Positions 7,574 to 16,037 of a DNA stretch of 29,510 nucleotides are shown one piece after another; the stretch's first letter is position 1, and each line of letters opens with the position of its first letter. The notes below the pieces were generated by a model that saw only the letters and a program-made list of their open reading frames with translations, was not told the origin of the DNA and searched no databases. This DNA is from CAIQQQ01 sp040399685 (lineage in GTDB: Bacteria > Pseudomonadota > Alphaproteobacteria > Acetobacterales > Acetobacteraceae), in NCBI GenBank assembly GCA_040399685.1, contig JBBART010000033.1:1-29510 (forward strand). Reading direction: 5' to 3'. Made by a program: the position numbers and the translations under genes.

Positions 7574-10249
7574 TCACCCGGGCACCATTTCGACTTCGAA
7601 GCACTCAACCACGTCACCAAGCTTGATGTCGTTGTAGTTCGCAAACGACAGGCCGCATTCGTAACCGCGTGCAACCTCCTTGACGTCGTCCTTGAAGCGC
7701 TTGAGCTGCGTGAGGTCGCCGTTGTGGATGACCACGCCGTCGCGGAGCAGGCGAACGCCACAGCCACGCTTGACGAGGCCTTCGGTGATCATGCAACCCG
7801 CGACCGTGCCGGTCTTGGTGATGTTGAACACCTGACGAACGTCGGCGTAGCCCAGGAACTTCTCGCGTGCCTTCGGTGCAACCTTGCCGCGGACCAGCTT
7901 TTCCACGTCATCGGCCACATCGTAGATGATCGAGTAGTAGCGGATGTCCACACCGTCCCGCGTTGCCAGTTCGCGCGCCTGGGTGGTGGCGCGAACGTTG
8001 AAGGCGACGATGATGGCGTTGGACGCACGCGCCAGCTGGATGTCGCTTTCGGTGATCTGACCCACGGTGGAGTTGATGACGCGAACGCGGACTTCCTCGT
8101 GGGCCAACTTGAGCACGGTGGCCTGGATGGCCTCCGCGCTGCCCTGCACATCGGACTTGATGAGCAGTGCGACTTCTTTCTGAACGCCGGCCTGGATGCG
8201 GGCCAGCATTTCGTCGAGCGTGCCGCGAGCGGCCGTCATGGCGCCGGCATTCTTGTCACGCAGTCGGCGCTGGCGGAGTTCGCTGATCTCCTTGGCGCGG
8301 CCTTCGTTTTCAACGGCCACCACTGGCTCGCCAGCGGACGGCACACCGGCCAGGCCGAGGATCTCGACCGGAGCGGATGGGCCAGCCGATTTGATCTGGC
8401 GACCCTTGTCGTCGAGCATGGCGCGCACGCGGCCCCACTCGGCGCCGGCCACCACGATGTCACCCTGGCGCAACGTGCCCTTCTGGATGAGGATGGTGGC
8501 CACCGGGCCACGACCACGGTCGAGGCGGCTTTCGATGACGGACCCCTCGGCGGCGCGGTCCGGGTTGGAGCGCAGGTCGAGGATTTCAGCCTGGAGCATG
8601 ATGGCCTCGGCCAGCTTGTCCAGACCGGTCTTGGCCTTGGCGGATACCAGAACGTCCATCGTCTCGCCGCCGAGATCTTCCACGACGATCTCGTAGCTCA
8701 GCAGCTCCTCGCGGACCTTCTGTGGGTTCGCACCCGGCTTGTCCATCTTGTTGATGGCCACGATGATGGGCGCACCCGCCGCCTGGGCGTGCTTGATGGC
8801 TTCGATCGTCTGCGGCATCACGCCATCATCGGCGGCAACCACCAGCACGACGATGTCGGTGACGGACGCGCCACGGCTGCGCATGGCGGTGAACGCCTCA
8901 TGGCCTGGCGTGTCGATGAAGGTGATCTTCTCGCCACCCGGCAGCTCGACCTGATAGGCGCCGATATGCTGGGTGATGCCACCGGCCTCGCCCTTGGCCA
9001 CGTCGGCCTTGCGCAAAGCGTCCAGCAGCGAGGTCTTGCCGTGGTCGACATGGCCCATGATGGTCACGACAGGCGCACGGGGCACGCGGTCGGTGTCGAT
9101 ATCGACAGCGCCTTCGAGGCCCATTTCCACGTCGTCTTCGGAGACGCGCTTCACCTTGTGGCCGAATTCCTGCACCACCAGCTCGGCGGTGTCGGCATCC
9201 AGGCTCTGGGTGATGGTGGCCATCACGCCCATTTTCATGAGCGCCTTGATCACGTCAGGCGCGCGGGTGGCCATACGATTGGCCAGCTCTTGCACCGTGA
9301 TGTGGTCTGGCAGCACCACGTCGCGCACAACCTTCACCTGGTCGGCGCGCAGACGCTCCAACTCGGCCTGGCGACGCTCACGCTCGCGCTGACGGCGAAC
9401 CGAGGCGAGGCTGCGGACGCGATCGTCCTCACCTTCGATGGCGGCCTGCACGTCGATGCGGCCCGGGCGACGCTGGTCGCCGGTTTTCTTGGCGGCAGGC
9501 GCGGGCACCTTGCGGGCCGGAGCGCCGGGGACGCCACTTGGACGACGACGGGTGTCGTCTTCCTCGGCGCCGGCGGGACGCAGGCGAAGGGTCTCGGGGG
9601 TCGAAACCGGCGTGCCGGGACGGCCCGGCGTGGCCGGACGCGGTGCTGCCGGAGCAGCGGCGACCGGGGCTGCCGGTGCGGCTGCGGCGGGCTGGCGCGT
9701 AGGGGGCTTCATGAACTGCGATGCAGCTTCTTTGGCCGCCAGATCGTCCGCCACGCGACGGGCTTCGGCGTCGATGCGATCCTGAGCTTCCTGCTCAATG
9801 GCGCGGCGCGCGTCTTCCTCGGCAGCCTTGCGGGCGTCTTCCTCGCGGCGACGCGCCTCTTCGGCGGCGGAGAGAATGGAGATCTTTTCCTGCTCGCGGC
9901 GCTCGGCTTCCCGCTTGGCCTGCTCGCGGGCCTGTTCGGCCAGCACGCGGCTGCGGGTTGCGAGCTCGCCAGCGGTCAGCGCGCGACCGGCACCAGCCGG
10001 CGGACGCGATGGCGCCAGTGGGCGCGGGGAGGGGGCTGGGCCACCCCCCGTGGGCAGCGGTGGCGGCGGGGTGATGACGGGGCCGGGCGCGCGCTTTTTG
10101 CGCACCTCGACCTGCACCACCTTGGAGCGGCCATGGCTGAAACTCTGTCGCACGGATCCGGCATCCACGGTCCGCCCGACTTCCGTACGGCTCGCTGGCC
10201 GGAGTGAAAGCCGGCCCTTGGCCGCGTCCTGATCGTTGCCGTCGCTCAT
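7574..10249 (-). CDS. infB: Translation initiation factor IF-2
   Basis: GTPase that brings fMet-tRNA to the 30S subunit and promotes subunit joining. The 891 residues comprise a short basic N-terminal part, a low-complexity region rich in Pro, Ala, Glu and Arg (about 55-300) with a probable coiled coil at 100-180, and an IF2_N domain (about 308-358). The G domain follows with GHVDHGKT (399-406), DTPGH (446-450) and NKMD (500-503), then domains II-IV. The ATG at 10249 overlaps the stop of the upstream ylxR/L7Ae gene as ATGA, a sign of coupled translation. The N-terminal region is typical in being variable between genera. Confidence 0.97.
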   Translation of the reverse strand: MSDGNDQDAAKGRLSLRPASRTEVGRTVDAGSVRQSFSHGRSKVVQVEVRKKRAPGPVITPPPPLPTGGGPAPSPRPLAPSRPPAGAGRALTAGELATRSRVLAEQAREQAKREAERREQEKISILSAAEEARRREEDARKAAEEDARRAIEQEAQDRIDAEARRVADDLAAKEAASQFMKPPTRQPAAAAPAAPVAAAPAAPRPATPGRPGTPVSTPETLRLRPAGAEEDDTRRRPSGVPGAPARKVPAPAAKKTGDQRRPGRIDVQAAIEGEDDRVRSLASVRRQRERERRQAELERLRADQVKVVRDVVLPDHITVQELANRMATRAPDVIKALMKMGVMATITQSLDADTAELVVQEFGHKVKRVSEDDVEMGLEGAVDIDTDRVPRAPVVTIMGHVDHGKTSLLDALRKADVAKGEAGGITQHIGAYQVELPGGEKITFIDTPGHEAFTAMRSRGASVTDIVVLVVAADDGVMPQTIEAIKHAQAAGAPIIVAINKMDKPGANPQKVREELLSYEIVVEDLGGETMDVLVSAKAKTGLDKLAEAIMLQAEILDLRSNPDRAAEGSVIESRLDRGRGPVATILIQKGTLRQGDIVVAGAEWGRVRAMLDDKGRQIKSAGPSAPVEILGLAGVPSAGEPVVAVENEGRAKEISELRQRRLRDKNAGAMTAARGTLDEMLARIQAGVQKEVALLIKSDVQGSAEAIQATVLKLAHEEVRVRVINSTVGQITESDIQLARASNAIIVAFNVRATTQARELATRDGVDIRYYSIIYDVADDVEKLVRGKVAPKAREKFLGYADVRQVFNITKTGTVAGCMITEGLVKRGCGVRLLRDGVVIHNGDLTQLKRFKDDVKEVARGYECGLSFANYNDIKLGDVVECFEVEMVPG

Positions 10250-11070
10250 TTACCCGCCTGCATATTTAAAGTCTTAACACTCGACCGCGCCGAGCGTTTT
10301 TGTTCGCCCGGAGCATCCGGGTTCCCCGCAGCCAACTCGGCAAGCCCCGCATGGCGTGCCGTTTCGGCGGTTAGCATCTTGGCCAACCTGCCCTTGGCCA
10401 CCACCACGTGCACCACGTGGTCCCGACCGAACAAGGCGCCCAACGTGGCGCCATCCAAAGGCTGCACCACGGTCAAAGTCTCGGCGTGACGTCCGAGGAA
10501 GCGCGCGCGTTCATCAACGCTGCCGTCACTTGCCTCGATCACCAGCCCACACCGGCCGGCCTGGAGCCATTCACGGGCCTTTTGAAAGCCGCAAACAGCC
10601 TGACCCGCACGACGGGCAAGACCGAGAAATTCGCCGATCCGTCGCGCAAGCGCTGCCTGCAGAACGGAGGTGAGATCGGGGGGCACCGTCACCGGACCGC
10701 GCGCGGCTTTCGCAAACGCGCCCCGGGTACGAGCGGTTTCTAACACATCCCGCCGCGCACTCAACCATATTCCCCTGCCGGGCAGCCGTGCAGCCAGATC
10801 AGGGTAAAGAACACGATCCGGCCCGATCACGAACCGAATCATGCCGTCTTTGGGCATCCGCTCCCGCGTAACGATGCAGCGACGCAGCGGGCCGACCTCT
10901 TTTTCGTCGGCCTCGTCTGCGTCAAGTGCGGCGTCGTCAGCGCTGATGGGCGCGTCGTCCGGTGGGAGATCCTCAGGCGTGGTCGGTCTCCCCAGTCTTG
11001 GTGTCGTCACCCTCGGCTTCGTCACCCTCAGCGGTGGGTTCAGCGGCTGCTTCGCCGCCTTCTTCGCCAT
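10246..11070 (-). CDS. YlxR (DUF448) RNA-binding protein fused to an L7Ae-like domain
   Basis: Two-domain protein between nusA and infB. The YlxR domain begins at about residue 62 with GPLRRCIVTRERMPKD and contains DLAARLPGRGIWLSARRD. The L7Ae/L30e-like domain occupies about 140-245 (GEFLGLARRAGQAVCGFQKAREWL and LVIEASDGS). Both families bind RNA, and the fusion is common in alphaproteobacteria. The exact role is unknown; a link to ribosome assembly or NusA-dependent transcription is inferred from context. The C terminus is basic. The ATG at 11070 makes a 98-base overlap with nusA and has only a weak ribosome binding site. In-frame GTG codons at 11025 and 11010 would shorten the overlap, and no ATG, GTG or TTG exists between the nusA stop and the conserved domain. 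The overlap is therefore real, but the exact start is uncertain. Confidence 0.88.
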   Translation of the reverse strand: MAKKAAKQPLNPPLRVTKPRVTTPRLGRPTTPEDLPPDDAPISADDAALDADEADEKEVGPLRRCIVTRERMPKDGMIRFVIGPDRVLYPDLAARLPGRGIWLSARRDVLETARTRGAFAKAARGPVTVPPDLTSVLQAALARRIGEFLGLARRAGQAVCGFQKAREWLQAGRCGLVIEASDGSVDERARFLGRHAETLTVVQPLDGATLGALFGRDHVVHVVVAKGRLAKMLTAETARHAGLAELAAGNPDAPGEQKRSARSSVKTLNMQAGK

Positions 11071-12562
11071 CGAACCAGTGGGCGCGCGCGATCATGATGA
11101 TCTCGTTGGCCTGGTCTTCATCCATGTTCGTCTCGCCGACGATCTCGATCAGTTCGTCCGACGCCAGGTCGGCCAGATCGTCGAGCGTCTTGACGCCCTT
11201 CTCTCCAAGCTGCACCAGCATTTGCGGGGTGAACTGCTCGATCGCGGCCACGTCGTCGGTGACGCCGAGGCTGATGCGGTTGTCGTTCATCTCGTTGTCG
11301 CGTTTGACCAGGAAGGTCTCGGCGCGTCGGATCAGTTCGTCGGCCACCGTCTCATCGAAGCCTTCGATGTCGGCAAGCTCGTCCGGCGGCACGAAGGCGA
11401 GTTCTTCGATGGTGTTGAAGCCTTCGGTGACCAGCAGGCCAGCGATGACATCGTCCACGTCCAGAGCTTCGACGAACAGGCCGGTGCGACGACGGAATTC
11501 TTCCTGACGACGCTCAGATTCCTCGGCCTCCGTCAGAATGTCGATGTCCCAACGGGTCAACTGGCTGGCGAGGCGGACGTTCTGACCGCGACGACCAATA
11601 GCCAATGAGAGTTGGTCATCCGGCACCACGACTTCAACCCGTCCGGCGTCTTCGTCCATCACAACCTTGGTGACTTCGGCAGGCGCCAGGGCGTTCACCA
11701 CGAAGGTGGCGGCCTGTGGGCTCCAGGGGATGATGTCGATCTTTTCGCCCTGCAACTCGGCCACCACGGCCTGCACGCGCGAACCGCGCATACCGACGCA
11801 GGCGCCGACCGGGTCGATCGAGGCGTCACGCGAAATGACGGCCATCTTGGCGCGGCTGCCTGGATCGCGGCTGACGGCTTTGATCTCGATGATGCCGTCA
11901 TAGATCTCGGGCACTTCCTGGGCGAACAGCTTCGCCAGGAAGCCAGGATGGGTGCGGCTGAGGAACACCTGCGGGCCACGCGGCTCGTCGCGCACATCGT
12001 AGATATAGGCGCGCACGCGGTCGCCGTTGCGGAAGCTTTCGCGCGGGATCAGCTCGTCGCGGCGCAGCAGCGCCTCGGCGCGGCCGACCTCGACCATCAT
12101 GTTTCCGTATTCGGTGCGCTTGACCACACCGTTGATGATCTCGCCGACGCGGTCCTTGAACTCGTCGTATTGCTTCTTGCGCTCATACTCGCGCACGCGC
12201 TGCACGATGACCTGCTTGGCGGTCTGGGCGGCGATGCGGCCGAAGTCGATCGGTGGCAGCGGGTCGATCAGATGGCCGCCCAGCTCGATATCGGCCTTGA
12301 ACTTGCGGGCGATATGCAACGGGATCTGGGTTTCTTCGTTCTCGACGACTTCCACGGCCTCCGTCCAGCGCGACAGGCGGACGTCGCCGGTCTTGCGGTC
12401 GATGGTGGCGCGGATGTCCTTCTCGTGGCCGTATTTGGCGCGGCCGGCCTTCTGGATGGCCTGCTCCATGGCTTCGAGCACTTCGTCGCGCTCGATCGAT
12501 TTCTCGCGGGCGACGGCTTCGGCGACCAGCAGCAGTTCCGGGCGGGAGACGGAGGTGTCCAT
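10973..12562 (-). CDS. nusA: Transcription termination/antitermination protein NusA
   Basis: RNA polymerase-associated factor that modulates pausing, termination and rRNA antitermination. Domains in order: N-terminal RNAP-binding domain (from MDTSVSRPELLLVAEAVA), S1 domain (about 135-205; GEIINGVVKRTEYGNMMVEVG), and two KH domains (DPVGACVGMRGSRVQAV and DDQLSLAIGRRGQNVRLA). Two C-terminal acidic-repeat/helix-hairpin-helix units follow (about 360-490), then a strongly acidic tail of about 30 residues. At 529 residues the length is usual for the family. The ATG at 12562 has AAGG about eight bases upstream and lies ten bases after the rimP stop. NusA often feeds back on its own operon; see the hairpin before rimP. 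Confidence 0.97.
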   Translation of the reverse strand: MDTSVSRPELLLVAEAVAREKSIERDEVLEAMEQAIQKAGRAKYGHEKDIRATIDRKTGDVRLSRWTEAVEVVENEETQIPLHIARKFKADIELGGHLIDPLPPIDFGRIAAQTAKQVIVQRVREYERKKQYDEFKDRVGEIINGVVKRTEYGNMMVEVGRAEALLRRDELIPRESFRNGDRVRAYIYDVRDEPRGPQVFLSRTHPGFLAKLFAQEVPEIYDGIIEIKAVSRDPGSRAKMAVISRDASIDPVGACVGMRGSRVQAVVAELQGEKIDIIPWSPQAATFVVNALAPAEVTKVVMDEDAGRVEVVVPDDQLSLAIGRRGQNVRLASQLTRWDIDILTEAEESERRQEEFRRRTGLFVEALDVDDVIAGLLVTEGFNTIEELAFVPPDELADIEGFDETVADELIRRAETFLVKRDNEMNDNRISLGVTDDVAAIEQFTPQMLVQLGEKGVKTLDDLADLASDELIEIVGETNMDEDQANEIIMIARAHWFDGEEGGEAAAEPTAEGDEAEGDDTKTGETDHA

Positions 12563-12572
12563 GATTCTGCCT

Positions 12573-13094
12573 TCAATTGGCCAAAGCGGTTGGATCGTGA
12601 GGCGGTTCGGCAGGGGCGGACGCTGCGATCAGCGCATCGGTCAGCACCAGCTTGGCGCGGCGGACGTCGGTGAGCGGAATTTCGTAGTCGATCTCGGCTT
12701 CGCGCACCCGGGCGTGGTTTTGGTCCGCCCCCAGGATGATTCCGTTGATGCGGCGGCGGCCACCGACCGGGATGGACAGCTCGACGCGGGCGAGGTGGCC
12801 GACGAAGCGGTTCCAGTCCTTCACGCGGGTGAGGGGGCGGTCGATGCCGGCGGAGCTGACTTCCAGCGTCCAGCGGCCGGGAATGGGGTCGTCCACATCC
12901 ATCACCGCACTGACGGCGCGGGAGATGATTTCGCAATCCTCCACGGCAATCTGGGCGCCATCGGCGCGGTCGGCCATGATCTGCACCGTGGGGCGCTCGC
13001 GCCCGAGCACCATCACCCGTACCAGCTCATAGCCGAGGGCGGACACGGTGGGGTGGATGATGCCGATGATCCGCGCTTCCAGACCAGCCTGCAT
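12573..13094 (-). CDS. rimP: Ribosome maturation factor RimP
   Basis: Assembly factor for the 30S subunit. Family segments are GLEARIIGIIHPTVSALGYELV at the start, VQIMADRADG, a central ISRAVSAVMDVDDPIPGRWTLEVSSAGIDRPL and the C-terminal SH3-like part. I start at the ATG 13094 (173 residues), directly before the conserved region. A TTG at 13163 would add 23 residues (AHDNLENDSGED...), and relatives often carry such an acidic lead. Neither has a clear ribosome binding site. The frame remains open further upstream but reads through a terminator-like hairpin. It is the first gene of the operon. Confidence 0.93.
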   Translation of the reverse strand: MQAGLEARIIGIIHPTVSALGYELVRVMVLGRERPTVQIMADRADGAQIAVEDCEIISRAVSAVMDVDDPIPGRWTLEVSSAGIDRPLTRVKDWNRFVGHLARVELSIPVGGRRRINGIILGADQNHARVREAEIDYEIPLTDVRRAKLVLTDALIAASAPAEPPHDPTALAN

Positions 13095-13161
13095 TGGCAG
13101 GTCGTCTGCGCGGGTTTCGGCCGCATCTTCGCCCGAATCGTTCTCTAGATTGTCATGTGCC

Positions 13162-13193
13162 AAAGCAAAATAAGGCGGCCCGCGAAGGCCACC
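13162..13193 (-). terminator. Terminator-like hairpin in the rimP-nusA leader
   Basis: In the minus-strand RNA GGUGGCC (13193-13187) pairs with GGCCGCC (13180-13174), giving seven pairs including one G-U around the loop UUCGCG. It is followed by UUAUUUUGCUUU. This has the form of an intrinsic terminator and lies just before rimP, so it could attenuate the operon, or end a short upstream transcript. No other gene on this strand precedes it within about 2.4 kb, which favours attenuation. Confidence 0.6.
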
Positions 13194-13289
13194 CCCCAAA
13201 GTCGTGGAGAATGTGAATGATAGAGTGATACCGAAACGGGCCCTCCAGTGCAAGCCTGTCGTTCAGGGGTGCTGTGTTGGCGGGCGCGC

Positions 13290-13323
13290 GTGCAAGTCGT
13301 TCGCACTGTGATTATAAGCACAG
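13290..13323 (+). promoter_or_regulatory. Candidate promoter with inverted repeat before the glycosyltransferase
   Basis: TATAAG (13313-13318) is a good -10 element; GTGCAA (13290-13295), 17 bases upstream, is a weak -35. CTGTG (13306-13310) and CACAG (13319-13323) form an inverted repeat that encloses the -10. The predicted transcript start is at about 13325, one or two bases from the ATG at 13327, so the mRNA may be leaderless. Confidence 0.45.
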
Positions 13324-13326
13324 CCC

Positions 13327-14457
13327 ATGAACCAAATGACCGCAGACCGTCTGTCCGTGACCGCGCCTGAACTCTGCGTTGTGGTTCCGGTCCTGAACGA
13401 ATGCGCCAATATCCACCCGCTGGTGGAGGCCGTGCGCCGCGTTCTGGAGGGCGTGGCGTGGGAGATCATGTTCGTCGACGATGACAGCCGGGATGGCACG
13501 CGCGCCGAGATCGCTGCGATTGCGCGGCATGACCCGCGTGTGCGGATGATCCACCGCGTCGGCCGCCGTGGCTTGTCCAGCGCGTTCATCGAAGGTGCGC
13601 AGGCCAGCTTCGCGCCGTATGTGGCGGCGATGGATGGCGATATGCAGCATGACGAGGCGGTGTTGCCGCGTATGCTGGCGGCCTTGAAGGACACGCCGGA
13701 GGCTCTGGGCGCCGAGATTGTGATCGGCAGCCGTTACGTGCCCGGCGGCGGCATCGGCGAGTGGGATGCCAAACGCGCCGGCATGTCGAATTTCGCCACG
13801 AAACTGGGCCAGATGGTGCTGAAGACCCAGGTGGCGGACCCGATGAGCGGCTTCTTCATGCTGCGCCGGGAGGTTTTCGACGCTGCCTTGCGCGGTCTGT
13901 CGGCCATCGGGTTCAAGATCCTGCTCGACATCATTGCCTCCCTGCCGAGCCCGCCGCGCATCGTTGAGTTGCCGTTTCAGTTTCGCACCCGCGTGGCGGG
14001 GGAGAGCAAGCTCGATGCGGGCGTGATGCGCGATTACCTGTTGTTGTTGGTGGACAAGACGGTGGGCCATCTGGTGCCGGTGCGGTTTGTGCTGTTCGCG
14101 GGCGTTGGCACGATTGGCATCGCCCTTCACATGATCGTGTTGCTGCTGGCGCTGAAATTGTTTGTTCAGCCGTTTGGGATTGCGCAGGCGGTGGCGACAT
14201 CGGTGGCTATTTTGGGCAATTTCGCGCTGAACAACCTGTTCACCTTTGGCGATCGCAGGCTGCTGGGCCTCAAGGCGTGGCGCGGGCTGGCCTTGTTCGC
14301 GGTGATCTGCGGCGTGGGGGCGATTGGCAATTTGTCCGTCGCCGCGTTCTTGTTTGGGCCGCAGATGACAAGCTGGTGGATCGCAGGCCTGGTGGGCGCG
14401 GTGATGAGCCTGGTGTGGAACTATGCCGTGAGTTCGTCGATCATCTGGAGGCGCTGA
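13327..14457 (+). CDS. GT2 family glycosyltransferase fused to a GtrA-like membrane domain
   Basis: Dolichol-/polyprenyl-phosphate mannosyltransferase-like enzyme, expected to move a sugar from a nucleotide donor to a lipid-phosphate carrier at the inner membrane. The GT2 domain (about 16-225) begins CVVVPVLNECANI and has the nucleotide-binding FVDDDSRDGT (D51-D53) and the metal-binding MDGDMQHDE (D103, D105). The C-terminal part (about 252-374) has four hydrophobic segments in a GtrA pattern (RFVLFAGVGTIGI, GNFALNNLFTF, WNYAVSSSIIWRR). GtrA proteins are thought to carry or flip lipid-linked sugars. The GT2-GtrA fusion is a recurring architecture. The sugar is unknown. No ribosome binding site precedes the ATG, in line with the near-leaderless promoter. 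The stop overlaps the next ATG by one base. Confidence 0.92.
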   Translation: MNQMTADRLSVTAPELCVVVPVLNECANIHPLVEAVRRVLEGVAWEIMFVDDDSRDGTRAEIAAIARHDPRVRMIHRVGRRGLSSAFIEGAQASFAPYVAAMDGDMQHDEAVLPRMLAALKDTPEALGAEIVIGSRYVPGGGIGEWDAKRAGMSNFATKLGQMVLKTQVADPMSGFFMLRREVFDAALRGLSAIGFKILLDIIASLPSPPRIVELPFQFRTRVAGESKLDAGVMRDYLLLLVDKTVGHLVPVRFVLFAGVGTIGIALHMIVLLLALKLFVQPFGIAQAVATSVAILGNFALNNLFTFGDRRLLGLKAWRGLALFAVICGVGAIGNLSVAAFLFGPQMTSWWIAGLVGAVMSLVWNYAVSSSIIWRR

Positions 14458-15524
14458 TGAGCGCAGCCCTGGGCCGTGCCGCCGCCTTCTGCGCCCGGTT
14501 CGGGTTGCGGGTGCCGATCCTGCTGGCACCGATGGCCGGGGCGTGCCCGCCATCGTTGTCCATTGCGGTGGGGCAGGCGGGCGGGCTGGGCGCCTGCGGG
14601 GCGCTGACGTTGCAGCCTGCGGCGGTCAAGGCCTGGGCCGCTGATGTGCGGGCGGGCAGCAATGGCGCGTTTCAGATGAATCTGTGGATTCCGGACCCGT
14701 CGCCTGTGCGCGATTCGGCGCATGAGGCGGAGTTGCGGGCGTTTCTGGGCAGGTTTGGGCCTGAGGTTCCCCTGGACGCGGCGGAGACGGCGCTGGTCGA
14801 TTTCGAGGCGCAGTGTGCGGCGCTGCTGGAAGCGGGGCCGGCGATCGTCAGTTCCATCATGGGCGTGTATCCGCCCGACTTCGTGGCGCAAATGAAGGCG
14901 CGTGGCATCGCCTGGTTCGCCACAGTCACCACCGTGGCCGAGGCTCGGGCGGCGGAGGCGGCCGGGGCCGATGTGATCGTGGCGCAGGGCGCTGAAGCGG
15001 GCGGTCATCGCGGCGCGTTCGATGCGGGGCAGGCGGAGGCGCAGGCGGTGGGATTGTTCGCCCTGCTGCCCGCCGTGGTGGATGCGGTTCGGGTGCCTGT
15101 TGTGGCCACCGGCGGGATTGCCGATGCGCGGGGCGTGGCGGCGGCGATGGTGCTGGGGGCGAGTGCGGTGCAGATCGGCACCAGGTTTTTGCGCTGCCCG
15201 GAGGCGAAGATCGCCCCGGCATGGGCGGAGGCGCTGGGGCAGACCTTGCCCGAGGATACCCGCATCACCCGCGCTTTCAGTGGGCGTGCGGGGCGGGGCA
15301 TCGCCACGGAGTATGTGCTGGCGGCAGCGGACGGGCCGTTGCCCGCGCCCTATCCGGTGCAACGCGGGCTGACGCAGGCGATGCGCGACGACGCGGTGCG
15401 CGCTGGCGATATTCAGCGGATGCAGGCGTGGGCAGGGCAGTCGGCGGCGCTGGCGCAGGCAGCGCCTGCGGGGGATGTGGTGGCGATGCTGTGGGAGGGT
15501 GCGCAGGCGTTGCTGCGCGGGTGA
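14457..15524 (+). CDS. Nitronate monooxygenase-family FMN enzyme
   Basis: Compact (355 residues) TIM-barrel flavoprotein, closer to classical nitronate monooxygenases than the gene at 1934-3343. Signatures are PILLAPMAGA (20-29), GAEAGGHRG with the presumed catalytic H184, VPVVATGGIADARGVAAAM for phosphate binding of FMN, and QIGTRFL. Family members detoxify nitronates such as propionate 3-nitronate, but the substrate cannot be read from the sequence. The ATG shares one base with the glycosyltransferase stop (TGATG) and has GGAGG just upstream, so it is translationally coupled. The earlier open frame inside the glycosyltransferase gene is not coding. A functional link with the glycosyltransferase is not evident. 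Confidence 0.92.
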   Translation: MSAALGRAAAFCARFGLRVPILLAPMAGACPPSLSIAVGQAGGLGACGALTLQPAAVKAWAADVRAGSNGAFQMNLWIPDPSPVRDSAHEAELRAFLGRFGPEVPLDAAETALVDFEAQCAALLEAGPAIVSSIMGVYPPDFVAQMKARGIAWFATVTTVAEARAAEAAGADVIVAQGAEAGGHRGAFDAGQAEAQAVGLFALLPAVVDAVRVPVVATGGIADARGVAAAMVLGASAVQIGTRFLRCPEAKIAPAWAEALGQTLPEDTRITRAFSGRAGRGIATEYVLAAADGPLPAPYPVQRGLTQAMRDDAVRAGDIQRMQAWAGQSAALAQAAPAGDVVAMLWEGAQALLRG

Positions 15525-15535
15525 TGCCGCGAAGG

Positions 15536-15562
15536 GAGTGCAATGCCGGAGGCATTGCACTC
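15536..15562. repeat. 12-base perfect inverted repeat between convergent genes
   Basis: GAGTGCAATGCC (15536-15547) pairs with GGCATTGCACTC (15551-15562) around GGA. It lies between the stops of two converging genes (15524 and 15572). No U-run follows on either side, so it is a REP-like or Rho-assisted end rather than a classical intrinsic terminator. Confidence 0.65.
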
Positions 15563-15571
15563 TACGGGATG

Positions 15572-15958
15572 TCAGGCCTTGTGGGGGTGGAGCCTTGGCA
15601 AGCCCATCTTGCACCACGCCTTGGTGATTTTGCCTTGCTCGACCTCATAGATGGCGATGACGTCGATCTCGCCTGGGCCGTCCGGAAAGGTTCGGGTGAC
15701 GATTTCCTGATCGACCACGACGTTTCCCACGACGATGCGCTTGATCAGTGTTCCGCACAGATTGGGTTCGCTGAAGCGGGCGATGTGGCGCTCTCGAATG
15801 TCCGCAGCGCCGTTGGCGAGGCGTCGGGACGGAAATTCATAATATTGGCAGTCGTCTGCCCACCACGCCATGAAGCCATCGATATCGCGCGCGTTGTAGG
15901 CTTCGAGTTGTTGCTGCACGGCAAACTCGGGTTCAGCGGGATCGGTGCTGGCGTTCAT
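15572..15958 (-). CDS. SnoaL/NTF2-like small protein
   Basis: A 128-residue protein with the pattern of the SnoaL-like/nuclear transport factor 2 superfamily. It has an N-terminal helix with VQQQLEAYNARDIDGFMAWWADDCQYYEFP, followed by a strand-rich cone (IKRIVVGNVVVDQEIV, GEIDVIAIYEVEQGKITKAWCKMG). Such proteins include isomerases, hydrolases and ligand-binding proteins of unknown role; no catalytic assignment is possible. The ATG at 15958 begins the conserved domain (MNASTDPAEPEF). The open frame upstream, to 16096, overlaps the divergent kinase gene and does not look coding. Only a weak GGGAA stands before the start. It is divergent from the kinase gene, with 79 bases between them. Confidence 0.85.
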   Translation of the reverse strand: MNASTDPAEPEFAVQQQLEAYNARDIDGFMAWWADDCQYYEFPSRRLANGAADIRERHIARFSEPNLCGTLIKRIVVGNVVVDQEIVTRTFPDGPGEIDVIAIYEVEQGKITKAWCKMGLPRLHPHKA

Positions 15959-16037
15959 CGTCGCTTTTCCCAAATGAAAACAGGTGCCGCCGCGCGACGG
16001 CTTGCTCAGGCATAATGTCTGGGCTGAGAATGCGCTT

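Noticed and set aside
9438..10232. Alternative coding in the repetitive Ala/Pro-rich N-terminal part of infB
   Set aside because: The IF-2 frame continues from the conserved domains to a coupled ATG; the other frames are by-products of GC-rich repetitive codons.
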